Source of the DNA: an uncultured Curtobacterium sp.
GTDB lineage: Bacteria > Actinomycetota > Actinomycetes > Actinomycetales > Microbacteriaceae
Assembly: GCA_913778205.1 (NCBI GenBank)
Contig: CAJYUW010000019.1
Coordinates: forward strand, 42,063-106,062
Reading direction: 5' to 3'
Length of the DNA: 64,000 nucleotides
Notes under the pieces: model-generated
What the model was told of the DNA's origin: nothing
Seen by the model: only the letters and a program-made list of their open reading frames with translations
Database searches by the model: none
Position numbers and translations under genes: made by a program
Part shown: piece after piece, positions 55,287 to 63,948 of the stretch
Numbering within the stretch: the first letter of the stretch is position 1
Layout: each line of letters starts with the position of its first letter

Positions 55287-55916
55287 CTACTTGAGAAGGT
55301 AGATGACGGCGAAGAGGCCGATCCAGACGACGTCGACGAAGTGCCAGTAGTACGACACGACGATCGCGGTGGTCGCTTCCTTGTGACCGAAGTTCTTGGC
55401 GGCGAACCCGCGACCGAGGGTCAGCAGGAACGCGATGAGGCCACCCGTGACGTGGAGGCCGTGGAAGCCGGTCGTCATGTAGAAGGCCGACCCGTAGGCG
55501 CTGGAGGAGAGCGTGACGCCCTCGTGCCAGAGGTTGGCGTACTCGAAGACCTGCCCGCAGACGAAGATCGCGCCCATGCAGTAAGTGACGAAGAACCACT
55601 CCGTCATGCCCCACTTGACCGGGTTCCAGCTCGTGCGGTGCACCTGGAATCGCTCGGCCGCGAAGACCGCGAACTGGCAGGCGAAGCTGGACAGCACCAG
55701 GATGATCGTGTTCACCGACGCGAAGGGCACCTCGAGCTTGGCGGTCTCGGTTGCCCAGAGTTCGGGCGAGGTGCTGCGGAGCGTGAAGTAGATCGCGAAC
55801 AGGCCGGCGAAGAACATGACCTCGCTGCCCAGCCACACGATCGTCCCCACGGCCACGGCGTTCGGCCTGTTGAGGACCGGTGCGGTGGCTGATCTGGAGA
55901 GAGGGGTGCTAGTCAC
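55287..55916 (-). CDS. ctaE: Cytochrome aa3 oxidase subunit III
   Basis: CtaE is the five-helix subunit III of the aa3 terminal oxidase. The 209-residue protein (from GTG 55916) has [22 protein letters not shown] and ends with [18 protein letters not shown] and [25 protein letters not shown] (55924-55929, minus) lies 7 nt before GTG 55916, which fits a leaderless transcript; an in-frame ATG at 55925 overlaps that box and is less likely. It is the first gene of ctaE-qcrCAB and diverges from trpD. Confidence 0.93.
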   Translation of the reverse strand: MTSTPLSRSATAPVLNRPNAVAVGTIVWLGSEVMFFAGLFAIYFTLRSTSPELWATETAKLEVPFASVNTIILVLSSFACQFAVFAAERFQVHRTSWNPVKWGMTEWFFVTYCMGAIFVCGQVFEYANLWHEGVTLSSSAYGSAFYMTTGFHGLHVTGGLIAFLLTLGRGFAAKNFGHKEATTAIVVSYYWHFVDVVWIGLFAVIYLLK

Positions 55917-55995
55917 AGACTCCATTATGGCCGAAACCGCCGACAGTGTTTTCCTAGGCAACTGGCGGGTTGCTCGAATTCACTACGATCGACGC

Positions 55996-57051
55996 ATGCA
56001 CGACGCACTCACCTGGCCCTCGGTGATCAGCGCGCTCATGGCGCGCCAGGACCTCTCGATCAGGCAGTCCACATGGGCCATGGAGGAGATCGTCCAGGGA
56101 CGTGCGACCGGCGCCCAGATCGCGGCGTTCGCGGTCGCCCTCCGCGCCAAGGGCGAGACCGTCGACGAGGTCGTCGGCTTCCGCGACGCGATCCTCGACG
56201 CCGCCGTCCCGCTCGACGTGGACCCGATGGCGCTCGACATCGTGGGCACGGGCGGCGACGTCGTCGGCACGGTGAACGTCTCGACGATGGCCGCGATCGT
56301 GGTCGCGGCTGCGGGTGTCCCCGTCGTCAAGCACGGCAACCGCGCGAGCTCGTCGAAGTCGGGGTCGAGCGACGTCCTCGCCGCCCTGGGACTCGACCTC
56401 ACGATGGACGCCGAGCGTGTCGCGGACACCTTCCGGCGTGTCGGTCTGACGTTCGCGTTCGCGAGCGCGTTCCACCCCGGGTTCGCGCACGCCGCGCCGG
56501 TGCGTCGTGAGATCGGCGTCCCGACGGTGTTCAACTTCCTCGGGCCGCTCGTGAACCCGGCCCGCTGCGAGGCGAACGCCGTTGGTGTCGCGCAGCTCGG
56601 ACTGGTGCCGATCATCACGGGCGTGTTCCAGACCCGTGGGGCGACGGCGCTCGTGTTCCGCGGCGACGACGGGCTCGACGAACTCACCACGACCGGGCAC
56701 AGCCACATCTGGGAGGTCACCGGCGGGCAGGTCACCGAGCACGACCTCGACCCGCGCGACCTCGGGATCGCCCGGGCCCGCACCGAGGACCTCCTCGGCG
56801 GCGACCCGGAGCACAACGCTGCGGTCGTGCACCGGGTGCTCGCGGGGGAGCAGGGGCCGGTGCGCGACATCGTGCTGCTCAACGCCGCGGCGGGGCTGGT
56901 GTCGTTCCGGCTCGCGCAGGACCCGTCCGAGACGGACCGGCCGATCCTCCAGCGCTTCCGCGAGCAACTCGTGGTCGCGGCCGAGGCGATCGACTCCGGC
57001 GCGGCGACGCGCAAGCTCGCGGACTGGGTCGGCGTCGCCCCCGCCGCCTGA
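55996..57051 (+). CDS. trpD: Anthranilate phosphoribosyltransferase
   Basis: TrpD attaches ribose phosphate to anthranilate in tryptophan synthesis. The 351-residue protein has the glycine-rich substrate loop DIVGTGGDVVGTVNVST, KHGNRASSSKSGSSDVL and FNFLGPLVNPA. The location next to ctaE-qcrCAB is conserved in actinobacteria. TACGAT (55984-55989) lies 6 nt before ATG 55996, so it is probably leaderless. The other trp genes are not in the window. Confidence 0.96.
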   Translation: MHDALTWPSVISALMARQDLSIRQSTWAMEEIVQGRATGAQIAAFAVALRAKGETVDEVVGFRDAILDAAVPLDVDPMALDIVGTGGDVVGTVNVSTMAAIVVAAAGVPVVKHGNRASSSKSGSSDVLAALGLDLTMDAERVADTFRRVGLTFAFASAFHPGFAHAAPVRREIGVPTVFNFLGPLVNPARCEANAVGVAQLGLVPIITGVFQTRGATALVFRGDDGLDELTTTGHSHIWEVTGGQVTEHDLDPRDLGIARARTEDLLGGDPEHNAAVVHRVLAGEQGPVRDIVLLNAAAGLVSFRLAQDPSETDRPILQRFREQLVVAAEAIDSGAATRKLADWVGVAPAA

Positions 57052-57155
57052 CACCCCCCACCCCGCCGTTGACCGCGTGTCCGGAACGTGGTTCCGCAGC
57101 GGGCCGAGACCCGTCGTGCCGCGGCGGGAGGCGGCGCCCCGCGCCCACCGCAACG

Positions 57156-57204
57156 GCCTGGAGGCGCGGTGCCGGTCCGTCGGACCCGCACCGCGCCTCC
57201 AGGC
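57156..57204. terminator. 17-bp plus 5-bp hairpin between trpD and glpK
   Basis: GCCTGGAGGCGCGGTGC (57156-57172) pairs perfectly with 57188-57204; inside the loop GGTCC/GGACC adds 5 more pairs. It lies between convergent trpD and glpK and belongs to the GGAGGC hairpin family. Confidence 0.85.
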
Positions 57205-57222
57205 GGTCACGTCGGCAGTGGA

Positions 57223-58734
57223 CTACCGGACGTCCTCGTCGACCCAGTCGAAGGTCTTCGTGACGGCCTTCTTCCAGAGGCGGAGGGTGCGCTCACGCTC
57301 GGCGGCATCGAGCTGCGGCTCCCAGCGCTTGTCCTCCTGCCAGTTCGCACGGAGCTCGTCGAGGTTCGCCCAGAACCCGACGGCGAGGCCGGCGGCGTAC
57401 GCGGCGCCGAGGGCGGTGGTCTCCGCGACGACCGGGCGGACGACCGGCACGTCGAGGATGTCGGCCTGGAACTGCATGAGCGCGTCGTTCGCGGTCATGC
57501 CGCCGTCGACCTTGAGCTCCGTCAGGTCGACGCCGGAGTCGGCGTTGACGGCGTCGAGGACCTCGCGGGTCTGGAGCGCCGTCGCCTCGAGGGCGGCGCG
57601 GGCGATGTGGCCCTTGTTGACGTAGCGGGTGAGGCCGACGATCGCGCCGCGGGCGTCCGGACGCCAGTACGGTGCGAAGAGGCCCGAGAACGCCGGCACG
57701 AAGTAGACGCCGCCGTTGTCCTCGACGGTCTTGGCGAGGGCCTCGACCTCCGGCGCGCTGCCGATGAGTCCGAGGTTGTCGCGGAGCCACTGGATGAGCG
57801 AACCCGTGACGGCGATCGAGCCCTCGAGTGCGTAGTGCGTCTCCTGGTCGCCGAGCTTGTAGCCGACGGTGGTGAGCAGCCCGTTCTCCGACCGGACGAT
57901 CTCCGTGCCCGTGTTGAAGATGAGGAAGTTGCCCGTGCCGTAGGTGTTCTTCGACTCGCCCTGGTCGAACGCCGCCTGGCCGAACGTGGCCGCCTGCTGG
58001 TCGCCGAGGATGCCGGCGATCGGGACCTCGCGGAGGAGGCTCGACGACTCGACGTGCCCGTAGACCTCCGAGGAGCTGACGATCTCGGGGAGCATGGACT
58101 TCGGCACGCCGAAGTCGGCGAGGATGTCGTCGCGCCACTGCAGCGTCTCGAGGTCCATGAACAGCGTGCGCGAGGCGTTCGTGACGTCCGTCTTGTGGAC
58201 GCCGCCGTCGGTGCCGCCGGTCAGGTTCCAGAGCACCCAGGTGTCCGTGGTGCCGAAGAGCAGGTCGCCCGCCTCGGCCTTCTCGCGCGCGCCCTCGACG
58301 TTGTCCAGGATCCAGGCGATCTTCGTGCCGGCGAAGTACGTCGCGAGCGGCAGGCCGACGATCGCCTTGTAGCGGTCGGTGTCGCCGTCGGCCAGCTTGT
58401 CGACGATCGCCTGGGTGCGGGTGTCCTGCCAGACGATGGCGTTGTAGACGGCCTTGCCCGTGTTCTTGTCCCACACCACCGCGGTCTCGCGCTGGTTGGT
58501 GATGCCGACCGCGGCGACGTCGTGCCGGGTGATGTCGGCGCGGGAGAGGGCCTGGCCGATGACCTCGCGGGTGTTGTCCCAGATCTCGGCGGGGTCGTGC
58601 TCGACCCACCCGGCACGCGGGAAGATCTGCTCGTGCTCCTTCTGTCCGACGGACACGATCGAGCCGGAGTGGTCGAACACGATCGCTCGGGTCGAGGTGG
58701 TGCCCTGGTCGATGGCGACGATGTAGTCGGCCAT
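57223..58734 (-). CDS. glpK: Glycerol kinase
   Basis: GlpK phosphorylates glycerol to glycerol 3-phosphate with ATP. The 503-residue protein has the opening [45 protein letters not shown], and the C-terminal [19 protein letters not shown] for ATP. The length matches. The ATG has AAGGAGC upstream. It follows the aquaglyceroporin gene on the same strand across a 158-bp gap with a 32-bp repeat. Confidence 0.97.
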   Translation of the reverse strand: MADYIVAIDQGTTSTRAIVFDHSGSIVSVGQKEHEQIFPRAGWVEHDPAEIWDNTREVIGQALSRADITRHDVAAVGITNQRETAVVWDKNTGKAVYNAIVWQDTRTQAIVDKLADGDTDRYKAIVGLPLATYFAGTKIAWILDNVEGAREKAEAGDLLFGTTDTWVLWNLTGGTDGGVHKTDVTNASRTLFMDLETLQWRDDILADFGVPKSMLPEIVSSSEVYGHVESSSLLREVPIAGILGDQQAATFGQAAFDQGESKNTYGTGNFLIFNTGTEIVRSENGLLTTVGYKLGDQETHYALEGSIAVTGSLIQWLRDNLGLIGSAPEVEALAKTVEDNGGVYFVPAFSGLFAPYWRPDARGAIVGLTRYVNKGHIARAALEATALQTREVLDAVNADSGVDLTELKVDGGMTANDALMQFQADILDVPVVRPVVAETTALGAAYAAGLAVGFWANLDELRANWQEDKRWEPQLDAAERERTLRLWKKAVTKTFDWVDEDVR

Positions 58735-58797
58735 TGGTGCTCCTTACGGGTGTTGGGTCGCGGACGGCTGCGGTGCCGACCGGCTCGGTGTCGCCCA

Positions 58798-58862
58798 CCG
58801 GCAGCGAGGCCGGCGGGCGGGGTGCCGCGCCGGCAGCGACGCCGGCGGGGCGGGGTGCCGCG
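58798..58862. repeat. 32/33-bp direct repeat between aquaporin and glpK
   Basis: CCGGCAGCGAGGCCGGCGGG starts at 58798 and a copy with a 1-nt insertion and one change starts at 58830. Together with GGTGCCGCG ends they fill most of the gap. Confidence 0.7.
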
Positions 58863-58892
58863 GCCGACGTCTCCGCCGGCCGCGGCGGGGGA

Positions 58893-59615
58893 TCAGGCGA
58901 GGGGCAGCAGCGCGAACGACAGACCGGCTGCGAGCGCACCGCCCACGAGCGGGCCGACGACCGGCACCCAGGCGTACGACCAGTCGCTCGAGCCCTTGCC
59001 CTTGATCGGGAGGAACGCGTGCGCGATGCGCGGGCCGAGGTCACGGGCCGGGTTGATGGCGTACCCGGTCGGGCCACCGAGCGAGACGCCGATCGCGATG
59101 ACGAGGAAGGCGACGGGCACCGCACCGAGCTCCGCGGGGGTCTTACCGTTCGTGAAGGCGATCACGGTGAAGACGAGGACGAAGGTGCCGATGATCTCGG
59201 TGACCAGGTTCCAGCCGTAGCTGCGGATCGCGGGGCCGGTCGAGAACACGCCGAGCTTGGCGGCCGGGTCCGGCTCCTCGTCGAAGTGCTGCTTGTAGGC
59301 GAGCCAGAGCACGACCGAACCGATGATCGCGCCGAGCATCTGGGCGACCCAGTAGAGGAGCATCTCGCCGATGGTGATGTTGCCGAGGATGGCCTGCGCG
59401 AGGCTCACCGCGGGGTTGAGCTGCCCGCCCGACTTGTACGACACGGTGACACCGGCGAAGACCGCGAAGCCCCAACCGACCGTGACCATGAGGAAGCCCG
59501 CGCCGAAGCCCTTCGACTTGGTGAGGGACACGGCGGCGACGACACCGCCACCGAGGATGATGAGCATCGCCGTACCGACGAGCTCGGAGAGGAAATTGAC
59601 GCCGATGCCGTCCAT
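58893..59615 (-). CDS. Aquaporin/aquaglyceroporin (MIP family)
   Basis: The 240-residue membrane protein has the MIP start NFLSELVGTAMLIILGGGVV, the two NPA loops QLNPAVSLAQ and YAINPARDLGPRIAHA, and six helices. Paired with glpK it most likely passes glycerol into the cell, in the GlpF sense; the pore residues near the second NPA (PARDLG) have Asp, as in aquaglyceroporins. ATG 59615 has GGAGG upstream; longer starts overlap the palindromes and dhaK promoter. Confidence 0.93.
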   Translation of the reverse strand: MDGIGVNFLSELVGTAMLIILGGGVVAAVSLTKSKGFGAGFLMVTVGWGFAVFAGVTVSYKSGGQLNPAVSLAQAILGNITIGEMLLYWVAQMLGAIIGSVVLWLAYKQHFDEEPDPAAKLGVFSTGPAIRSYGWNLVTEIIGTFVLVFTVIAFTNGKTPAELGAVPVAFLVIAIGVSLGGPTGYAINPARDLGPRIAHAFLPIKGKGSSDWSYAWVPVVGPLVGGALAAGLSFALLPLA

Positions 59616-59746
59616 CGGTGACCTCCAGTGCGTGAGGGTGGGGGTCCGGTGGTGCAGGGTCCGGCACTCCCCGTTGAGTGATTGGGGCGAGCATACTGAC
59701 GCGGCTCTCGGCTCCGCGATGGATTCGCGAGCGATCCGCGAGAAAG

Positions 59747-59825
59747 TGCACGAACGTGCAGACGCGATGCGAGATTGCTCGTTCGGGCGGGGTTCCCGCC
59801 GCCGATGCTGGTGCACGAACGTGCA
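59747..59825. promoter_or_regulatory. Two identical palindromic operators between glpF-like and dhaK genes
   Basis: TGCACGAACGTGCA occurs at 59747-59760 and 59812-59825, 65 bp apart (about six helical turns). The second extends to a perfect GTGCACGAACGTGCAC except for the central AA. Positions between the divergent transporter-kinase operon and dhaKLM suggest a glycerol- or dihydroxyacetone-responsive repressor that may loop DNA. CATACT (59692-59697) and TAGGGT (59850-59855) are possible -10 boxes for the two directions. Confidence 0.65.
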
Positions 59826-59886
59826 CGGAGGCCGAACGGGCGGTCGCTGTAGGGTGAACGCGTCACCGTCGACGAAGGAGTTGCGC

Positions 59887-60888
59887 ATGAAGAAGCTCAT
59901 CAACGACCCGCACGCCGTGGTCGACGAGACCGTCCGCGGGTTCGCCCGTGCGCACGCGGGTCACGTAGTCCTGGTCGAGGACCCGATCCACCTCCACCGG
60001 GCGGACGCACCGGTCTCCGGCAAGGTCGGGATCGTCAGCGGCGGTGGCAGCGGACACGAGCCCCTGCACGCCGGCTTCGTCGGCCACGGGATGCTCGACG
60101 CGGCCGTGCCCGGACCCGTCTTCACGAGCCCGACCCCGGATCCGATCGTCGCCGCGACCAAGGCGGTCGACGGCGGGGCGGGGGTGCTCCACATCGTCAA
60201 GAACTACACGGGCGACGTGCTCAACTTCGAGACCGCCGCCGAGCTCGCGGGTATGGACGACATCCGGGTGGAGTCGGTCGTCGTGGACGACGACGTCGCG
60301 GTGCAGGACTCGCTCTACACCGCCGGCCGTCGCGGCGTCGCCGGCACGGTCGTGGTCGAGAAGTGCGCCGGTGCGGCCGCCGAACGCGGGGACGACCTCG
60401 ACGCCGTGGCGGCCGTCGCCCGGCACGTGAACGACGTGACGCGGTCGATGGGTCTCGCGCTGTCCTCCGGCACCGTCCCGCACGCGGGCGAGCCGTCCTT
60501 CACCCTGGCCGACGACGAGGTCGAGCTCGGCATCGGGATCCACGGGGAGCCGGGGCGCGAGCGCATCGCGATGGCGCCGGCGGACCAACTCGTCGACCGG
60601 GTGCTCGAACCGATCCTCACCGACCTCGGTGCACCAGCGGGCGCGGAGCTGCTGCTCATCGTCAACGGCATGGGCGCGACCCCGCTCTCGGAGCTCTACA
60701 TCGCCTACCGACGCGCCGAGGAGGTGCTCTCCGACCGCGGGTACGACGTCACGCGTAGTTTGGTCGGCAACTACGTCACGTCCCTCGAGATGCAGGGGTT
60801 CTCGTTGACCGTCACGGTGCTCGACGAGGAACTCACCGCGCTCTGGGACGCCCCGGTGGAGACCCCGGCCCTGCGTTGGGGCCGCTGA
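59887..60888 (+). CDS. dhaK: Dihydroxyacetone kinase subunit DhaK
   Basis: DhaK binds dihydroxyacetone covalently and receives phosphate from DhaL. The 333-residue protein has VGIVSGGGSGHEPLHAGFVG, FTSPTPDPIVAA, KNYTGDVLNFETA and the catalytic histidine in GIGIHGEPGRERI. ATG 59887 has GAAGGAG upstream. First gene of dhaKLM. Confidence 0.97.
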   Translation: MKKLINDPHAVVDETVRGFARAHAGHVVLVEDPIHLHRADAPVSGKVGIVSGGGSGHEPLHAGFVGHGMLDAAVPGPVFTSPTPDPIVAATKAVDGGAGVLHIVKNYTGDVLNFETAAELAGMDDIRVESVVVDDDVAVQDSLYTAGRRGVAGTVVVEKCAGAAAERGDDLDAVAAVARHVNDVTRSMGLALSSGTVPHAGEPSFTLADDEVELGIGIHGEPGRERIAMAPADQLVDRVLEPILTDLGAPAGAELLLIVNGMGATPLSELYIAYRRAEEVLSDRGYDVTRSLVGNYVTSLEMQGFSLTVTVLDEELTALWDAPVETPALRWGR

Positions 60889-60945
60889 ACCGCCGGACCA
60901 GGATCCCGGCCCGGACGACGGGTCGGCCGCAGAAGGGACACCGCA

Positions 60946-61572
60946 TTGGCGCTCGACACCGCATGGGCCATCGACTGGGTGCGTCGCTCGGCAGCGACGA
61001 TCGACGACCACCGCGCCGAGCTCGTCACGCTCGACCGCGAGATCGGCGACGGTGACCACGGCGAGAACCTCGACCGTGGCTTCCGCGCCGTCGTCGAGGC
61101 CGTCGACGCCGGGTCGTTCGACACGCCGGGCGCGGTCTTCAAGACCGTCGCGACGAAGCTCATCTCGACCGTCGGTGGCGCGGCCGGTCCGCTCTTCGGC
61201 ACGGCCTACCTCAAGGCGGCCCAGGCCGCGGGGGACGCGACCGCGCTCGACGCCCCGACGCTGGTTGCCGTCCTGACGGCGGCGCGCGACGGGATCGTCT
61301 CGCGCGGCAAGGCCGAGGTCGGGGACAAGACGATGGTCGACGCGTGGTCGCCGGCCGTCGACGCCGCCGCGTCGGCTGCCGACGGGGGCGCCGGACCGGA
61401 GGAGGTCCTCGCGGTCGCCGCGGAGGCCGCCGCGACGGGTGCCGAGTCGACCGACGCCCTCGTCGCCCGCAAGGGCCGTGCGAGCTACCTCGGGGAGCGT
61501 GCCGTCGGTCACCGCGATCCCGGCGCGCAGTCCACGGCGTACCTGCTGCGCGCAGCGGTGGACGCAGCGTGA
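60946..61572 (+). CDS. dhaL: Dihydroxyacetone kinase ADP-binding subunit DhaL
   Basis: DhaL carries ADP as a cofactor and passes phosphate from DhaM to DhaK. The 208-residue protein has the Mg-ADP binding IGDGDHGENLDRGF with three Asp residues, TVGGAAGPLFGTAYLKAA and GDKTMVDAWSPA. TTG 60946 is supported by AGAAGGGA upstream and homology that starts there. It overlaps dhaM by 4 nt (GTGA). Confidence 0.96.
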   Translation: MALDTAWAIDWVRRSAATIDDHRAELVTLDREIGDGDHGENLDRGFRAVVEAVDAGSFDTPGAVFKTVATKLISTVGGAAGPLFGTAYLKAAQAAGDATALDAPTLVAVLTAARDGIVSRGKAEVGDKTMVDAWSPAVDAAASAADGGAGPEEVLAVAAEAAATGAESTDALVARKGRASYLGERAVGHRDPGAQSTAYLLRAAVDAA

Positions 61573-62315
61573 CCGTCGGGATCCTCGTCGTCTCGCACAG
61601 CGCCGCCGTCGCGACGGGGACCGTCGAACTGGCCCGGCAGATGGCCGCGGACGTCGCGCTCGTGGCCGCCGGCGGCACCGAGGACGGCGGGATCGGGACC
61701 TCGTTCGAGGCGATCACCGCAGGGCTCGAGGAACTCCGCGGGAGCGACGGCATCGTCGTCCTCTGCGACCTCGGATCCGCCTACCTGACGACGGACACCG
61801 CACTCGACTTCCTCGACGAGGACGACCGCGCGACGGTCCACGTGTCAGCCGCGCCGCTCGTCGAGGGCACCGTCGCGGCCGCGGTCGCCGCGCAGACCGG
61901 TGGCGACGTCGAGGCGGTCCTCGCGGCAGCCACCAGCGCGGCGGCCGCCAGCGCGGCGGGCGCCGGTGCGGCATCCGCCGACGACCGGCCGGGAGGCCCG
62001 GCACCGGTCGGTCCGTCGACTCCCGCCGACGGGGTGGGTGCCTCCACCCCGCCGGACGGGCCGGACGCGTCGGCAACGGTCGAGCTCGTCAACGAGTCCG
62101 GGCTGCACGCCCGTCCGGCGGCCGACTTCGTGAAGACCGCAGCCCGGTTCGAGGCCCGCGTGCGGGTGAACGGCGTCGACGCCAAGAGCCTGCTCGCGAT
62201 CATGGCGCTCGCACTGCCGAAGGGTGCCCCGGTGAGCATCGAGGCGACCGGCGCGGATGCGGGGGACGCCGTGGACGCGCTGGTCGAGCTGGTCCGCTCC
62301 GGCTTCGGCGAATGA
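61569..62315 (+). CDS. dhaM: Dihydroxyacetone phosphotransferase DhaM, EIIA-HPr fusion
   Basis: The 248-residue protein combines a DhaM EIIA domain (GILVVSHSAAVATGTVELA, histidine in the N-terminal VVSHS) and, after an Ala/Pro-rich linker (residues 120-160), an HPr domain with ESGLHARPAADFV. Phosphate flows from general EI to the HPr part, then to the EIIA part and DhaL. The EI-like domain of E. coli DhaM is absent, as is usual in actinobacteria, so a separate PtsI must supply phosphate. GTG 61569 overlaps dhaL. Confidence 0.94.
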   Translation: MTVGILVVSHSAAVATGTVELARQMAADVALVAAGGTEDGGIGTSFEAITAGLEELRGSDGIVVLCDLGSAYLTTDTALDFLDEDDRATVHVSAAPLVEGTVAAAVAAQTGGDVEAVLAAATSAAAASAAGAGAASADDRPGGPAPVGPSTPADGVGASTPPDGPDASATVELVNESGLHARPAADFVKTAARFEARVRVNGVDAKSLLAIMALALPKGAPVSIEATGADAGDAVDALVELVRSGFGE

Positions 62316-62332
62316 GCGTCGTCCGGGGCGCG

Positions 62333-62555
62333 TCAGGGACGGGCGCTGACCGAGAGCGTTGACGCGAGGTCGACGTCCTCGGGGCCGCCGGTGCCACCAG
62401 CACCCCGGAGCAGGGCGGCACCGAACGCGGCGCTCCAGAAGGTGCGGACGTCGCGTTCGAGCGGCCCGATCTGCCACGACCGTTCCGCGGCGACGCGGGC
62501 GAGGTAGCGCTCGGACTGGCGGAACAGCAGCGCGAGGAGCTGGGCGCTGCTCTCA
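62333..62555 (-). pseudogene. C-terminal fragment of an unrecognised protein
   Basis: In one minus-strand frame this stretch reads SSAQLLALLFRQSERYLARV, then AAERSWQIGPLERDVRTFWS, and ends LASTLSVSARP at a TGA (62333). The residue pattern and G/C third positions look like a real protein end of about 75 residues, but it has no start: upstream it runs into antisense FabF sequence. I do not recognise the family. It is probably a leftover from a rearrangement. Confidence 0.5.
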
Positions 62556-63125
62556 CGACCCTTCGACGCCGATCGACGCGGGTTCGTCCTCGGCGAGGGA
62601 GCGGGCTTCGTCGTCCTCGAGCGCGCCGACCTCGCCCGCGCCCGAGCTGCGCGGGTCCGCGGTCGGCTGGCCGGCTGGGCGGTCACCTCGGACGCGCACC
62701 ACGTCACGGCGCCGCTCGCCGACAGGAGCGAGCAGGAGCGGGCGATGCGGTCGGCGCTCCGGATGGCGGGCGTCGACGGCCGCGAGGTCGACCACGTGAA
62801 CGCCCACGCGACGGGGACCCCCGTGGGTGACGTCGGGGAGGCCGCCGCCATCGCACGGGCCGTCGGGACCGGGGCCGCCGTGTCCGCGCCGAAGAGCGCG
62901 ATCGGGCACCTGTTCGGCGCTGCCGGGGCCGTCGAGACCATCCTGGCGCTCCGGGCCGTCGAGACCGGGGTGGTCCCCCCGACCCTGAACCTCGACCGGC
63001 TCGACCCGGCGGTCGACCTGGACGTCGTGGCCGGGACGGCCCGACGCTCGCCGGTGCGCGTCGCGCTGAGCAACTCGTTCGGTTTCGGCGGACAGAACGT
63101 CGCCGTCGTCGTCACCGCGACCTGA
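62553..63125 (+). pseudogene. Truncated beta-ketoacyl-ACP synthase II (FabF) C-terminal fragment
   Basis: From about 62553 the plus-strand frame reads SRPFDADRRGFVLGEGAGFV, a standard FabF middle segment, and continues with VNAHATGTPVGD (first catalytic His), SAPKSAIGHLFGAAGAVE (Lys and second His) and NSFGFGGQNVAVVV to a TGA at 63123-63125. The first 200 or so residues with the catalytic cysteine are missing; a stop TAG at 62505 closes the frame. ATG 62745 is the first start but would lack most of the domain. It is a pseudogene or relict. Confidence 0.85.
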
Positions 63126-63184
63126 ACACCGACGCGACCTGTGCGGCGGCGGCGAGCCGTGCCTCCAGGCCGGATGTGCGGCCC

Positions 63185-63241
63185 GGACGCGACCGGCCAG
63201 GCGGGACGCGACCGGCTAGGCGGGACGTGACCGGCCAGGCG
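63185..63241. repeat. 19-bp tandem repeat, three units
   Basis: GGACGCGACCGGCCAGGCG at 63185, 63204 and 63223, with one or two changes per copy. It lies between the FabF remnant and copC stop, next to a CCGTGCCTCCAGGCCGG element at 63157. Confidence 0.8.
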
Positions 63242-63256
63242 GGACGTATCGGGGCC

Positions 63257-63904
63257 TCAGCCGCCCGGGACGCCGTCCCGGTCAGGACGTCGTGTCCGCG
63301 TCGGGGTCGCCCCGCGGGTCGTGCGGCGCCGGAGGACGGCGATGACGACCGCGGTCAGCGCGACGAGCACGGCCACCGCGCCGATGACCCACACCGCGAC
63401 GGGGGAGTGACCGGCGTGCGTCGACGCGGAGGCCGGTGCTGCGGTGGCCGTGGCGGCCGCTGGCGGCGCGGCGTCCGTGGTCGGCGTCGGCGTCGGCGAC
63501 CCGGACGGTGTGGCGCTCGACGACGCGGCTGCGAGACCGGCCGCGGTGAACCCGTACTCGCCGGTGATCGGGTGACCGTCGGGTGAGACGTACCGCCAGA
63601 GGACGCGGTAGCTGCCGTCGGTCAACGAGACGGCCTTCGACATGGCGTCGCCCGAGACCTCGACCGCCCCGGAGGAGACGTCCCGACCGGAGCCGTCGCG
63701 GACCTCGATGCGCAGCCCGGCGTCGAGCCCGGCCAACGGCGCTTCCGAGAACGTCAGGGTGACCCGCTCGAGCGGGGTGCGCACCGTGCCGTCCGCCGTG
63801 GGGTCACTCGACACGAGCGACGAGTGCGCCGAGGCCGCCGGCGCCCCGGTGACGATCGAGAGCGAGACGAGCAGCGCGAACGCGACGACGGACCATGAAC
63901 GCAT
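63257..63904 (-). CDS. copC: Copper resistance protein CopC, membrane-anchored
   Basis: CopC binds copper outside the membrane. The 215-residue protein has a signal peptide (residues 1-26, ending GAPAASA) with His as the first mature residue (HSSLVSSDP), the family start of CopC and part of its Cu(II) site. The CopC beta sandwich (LTFSEAPLAGLDAGLRIEVRDG and VLWRYVSPDGHPITGEYGF) is followed by a Pro/Thr/Ala linker and a C-terminal helix (VWVIGAVAVLVALTAVVIAVL). No copD gene is seen in the window. ATG 63904 is preferred to GTG 63928. Confidence 0.93.
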   Translation of the reverse strand: MRSWSVVAFALLVSLSIVTGAPAASAHSSLVSSDPTADGTVRTPLERVTLTFSEAPLAGLDAGLRIEVRDGSGRDVSSGAVEVSGDAMSKAVSLTDGSYRVLWRYVSPDGHPITGEYGFTAAGLAAASSSATPSGSPTPTPTTDAAPPAAATATAAPASASTHAGHSPVAVWVIGAVAVLVALTAVVIAVLRRRTTRGATPTRTRRPDRDGVPGG

Positions 63905-63948
63905 GCACAGGAGCCTACGGGACACCACCGACCTGCCATCATGGGCGG

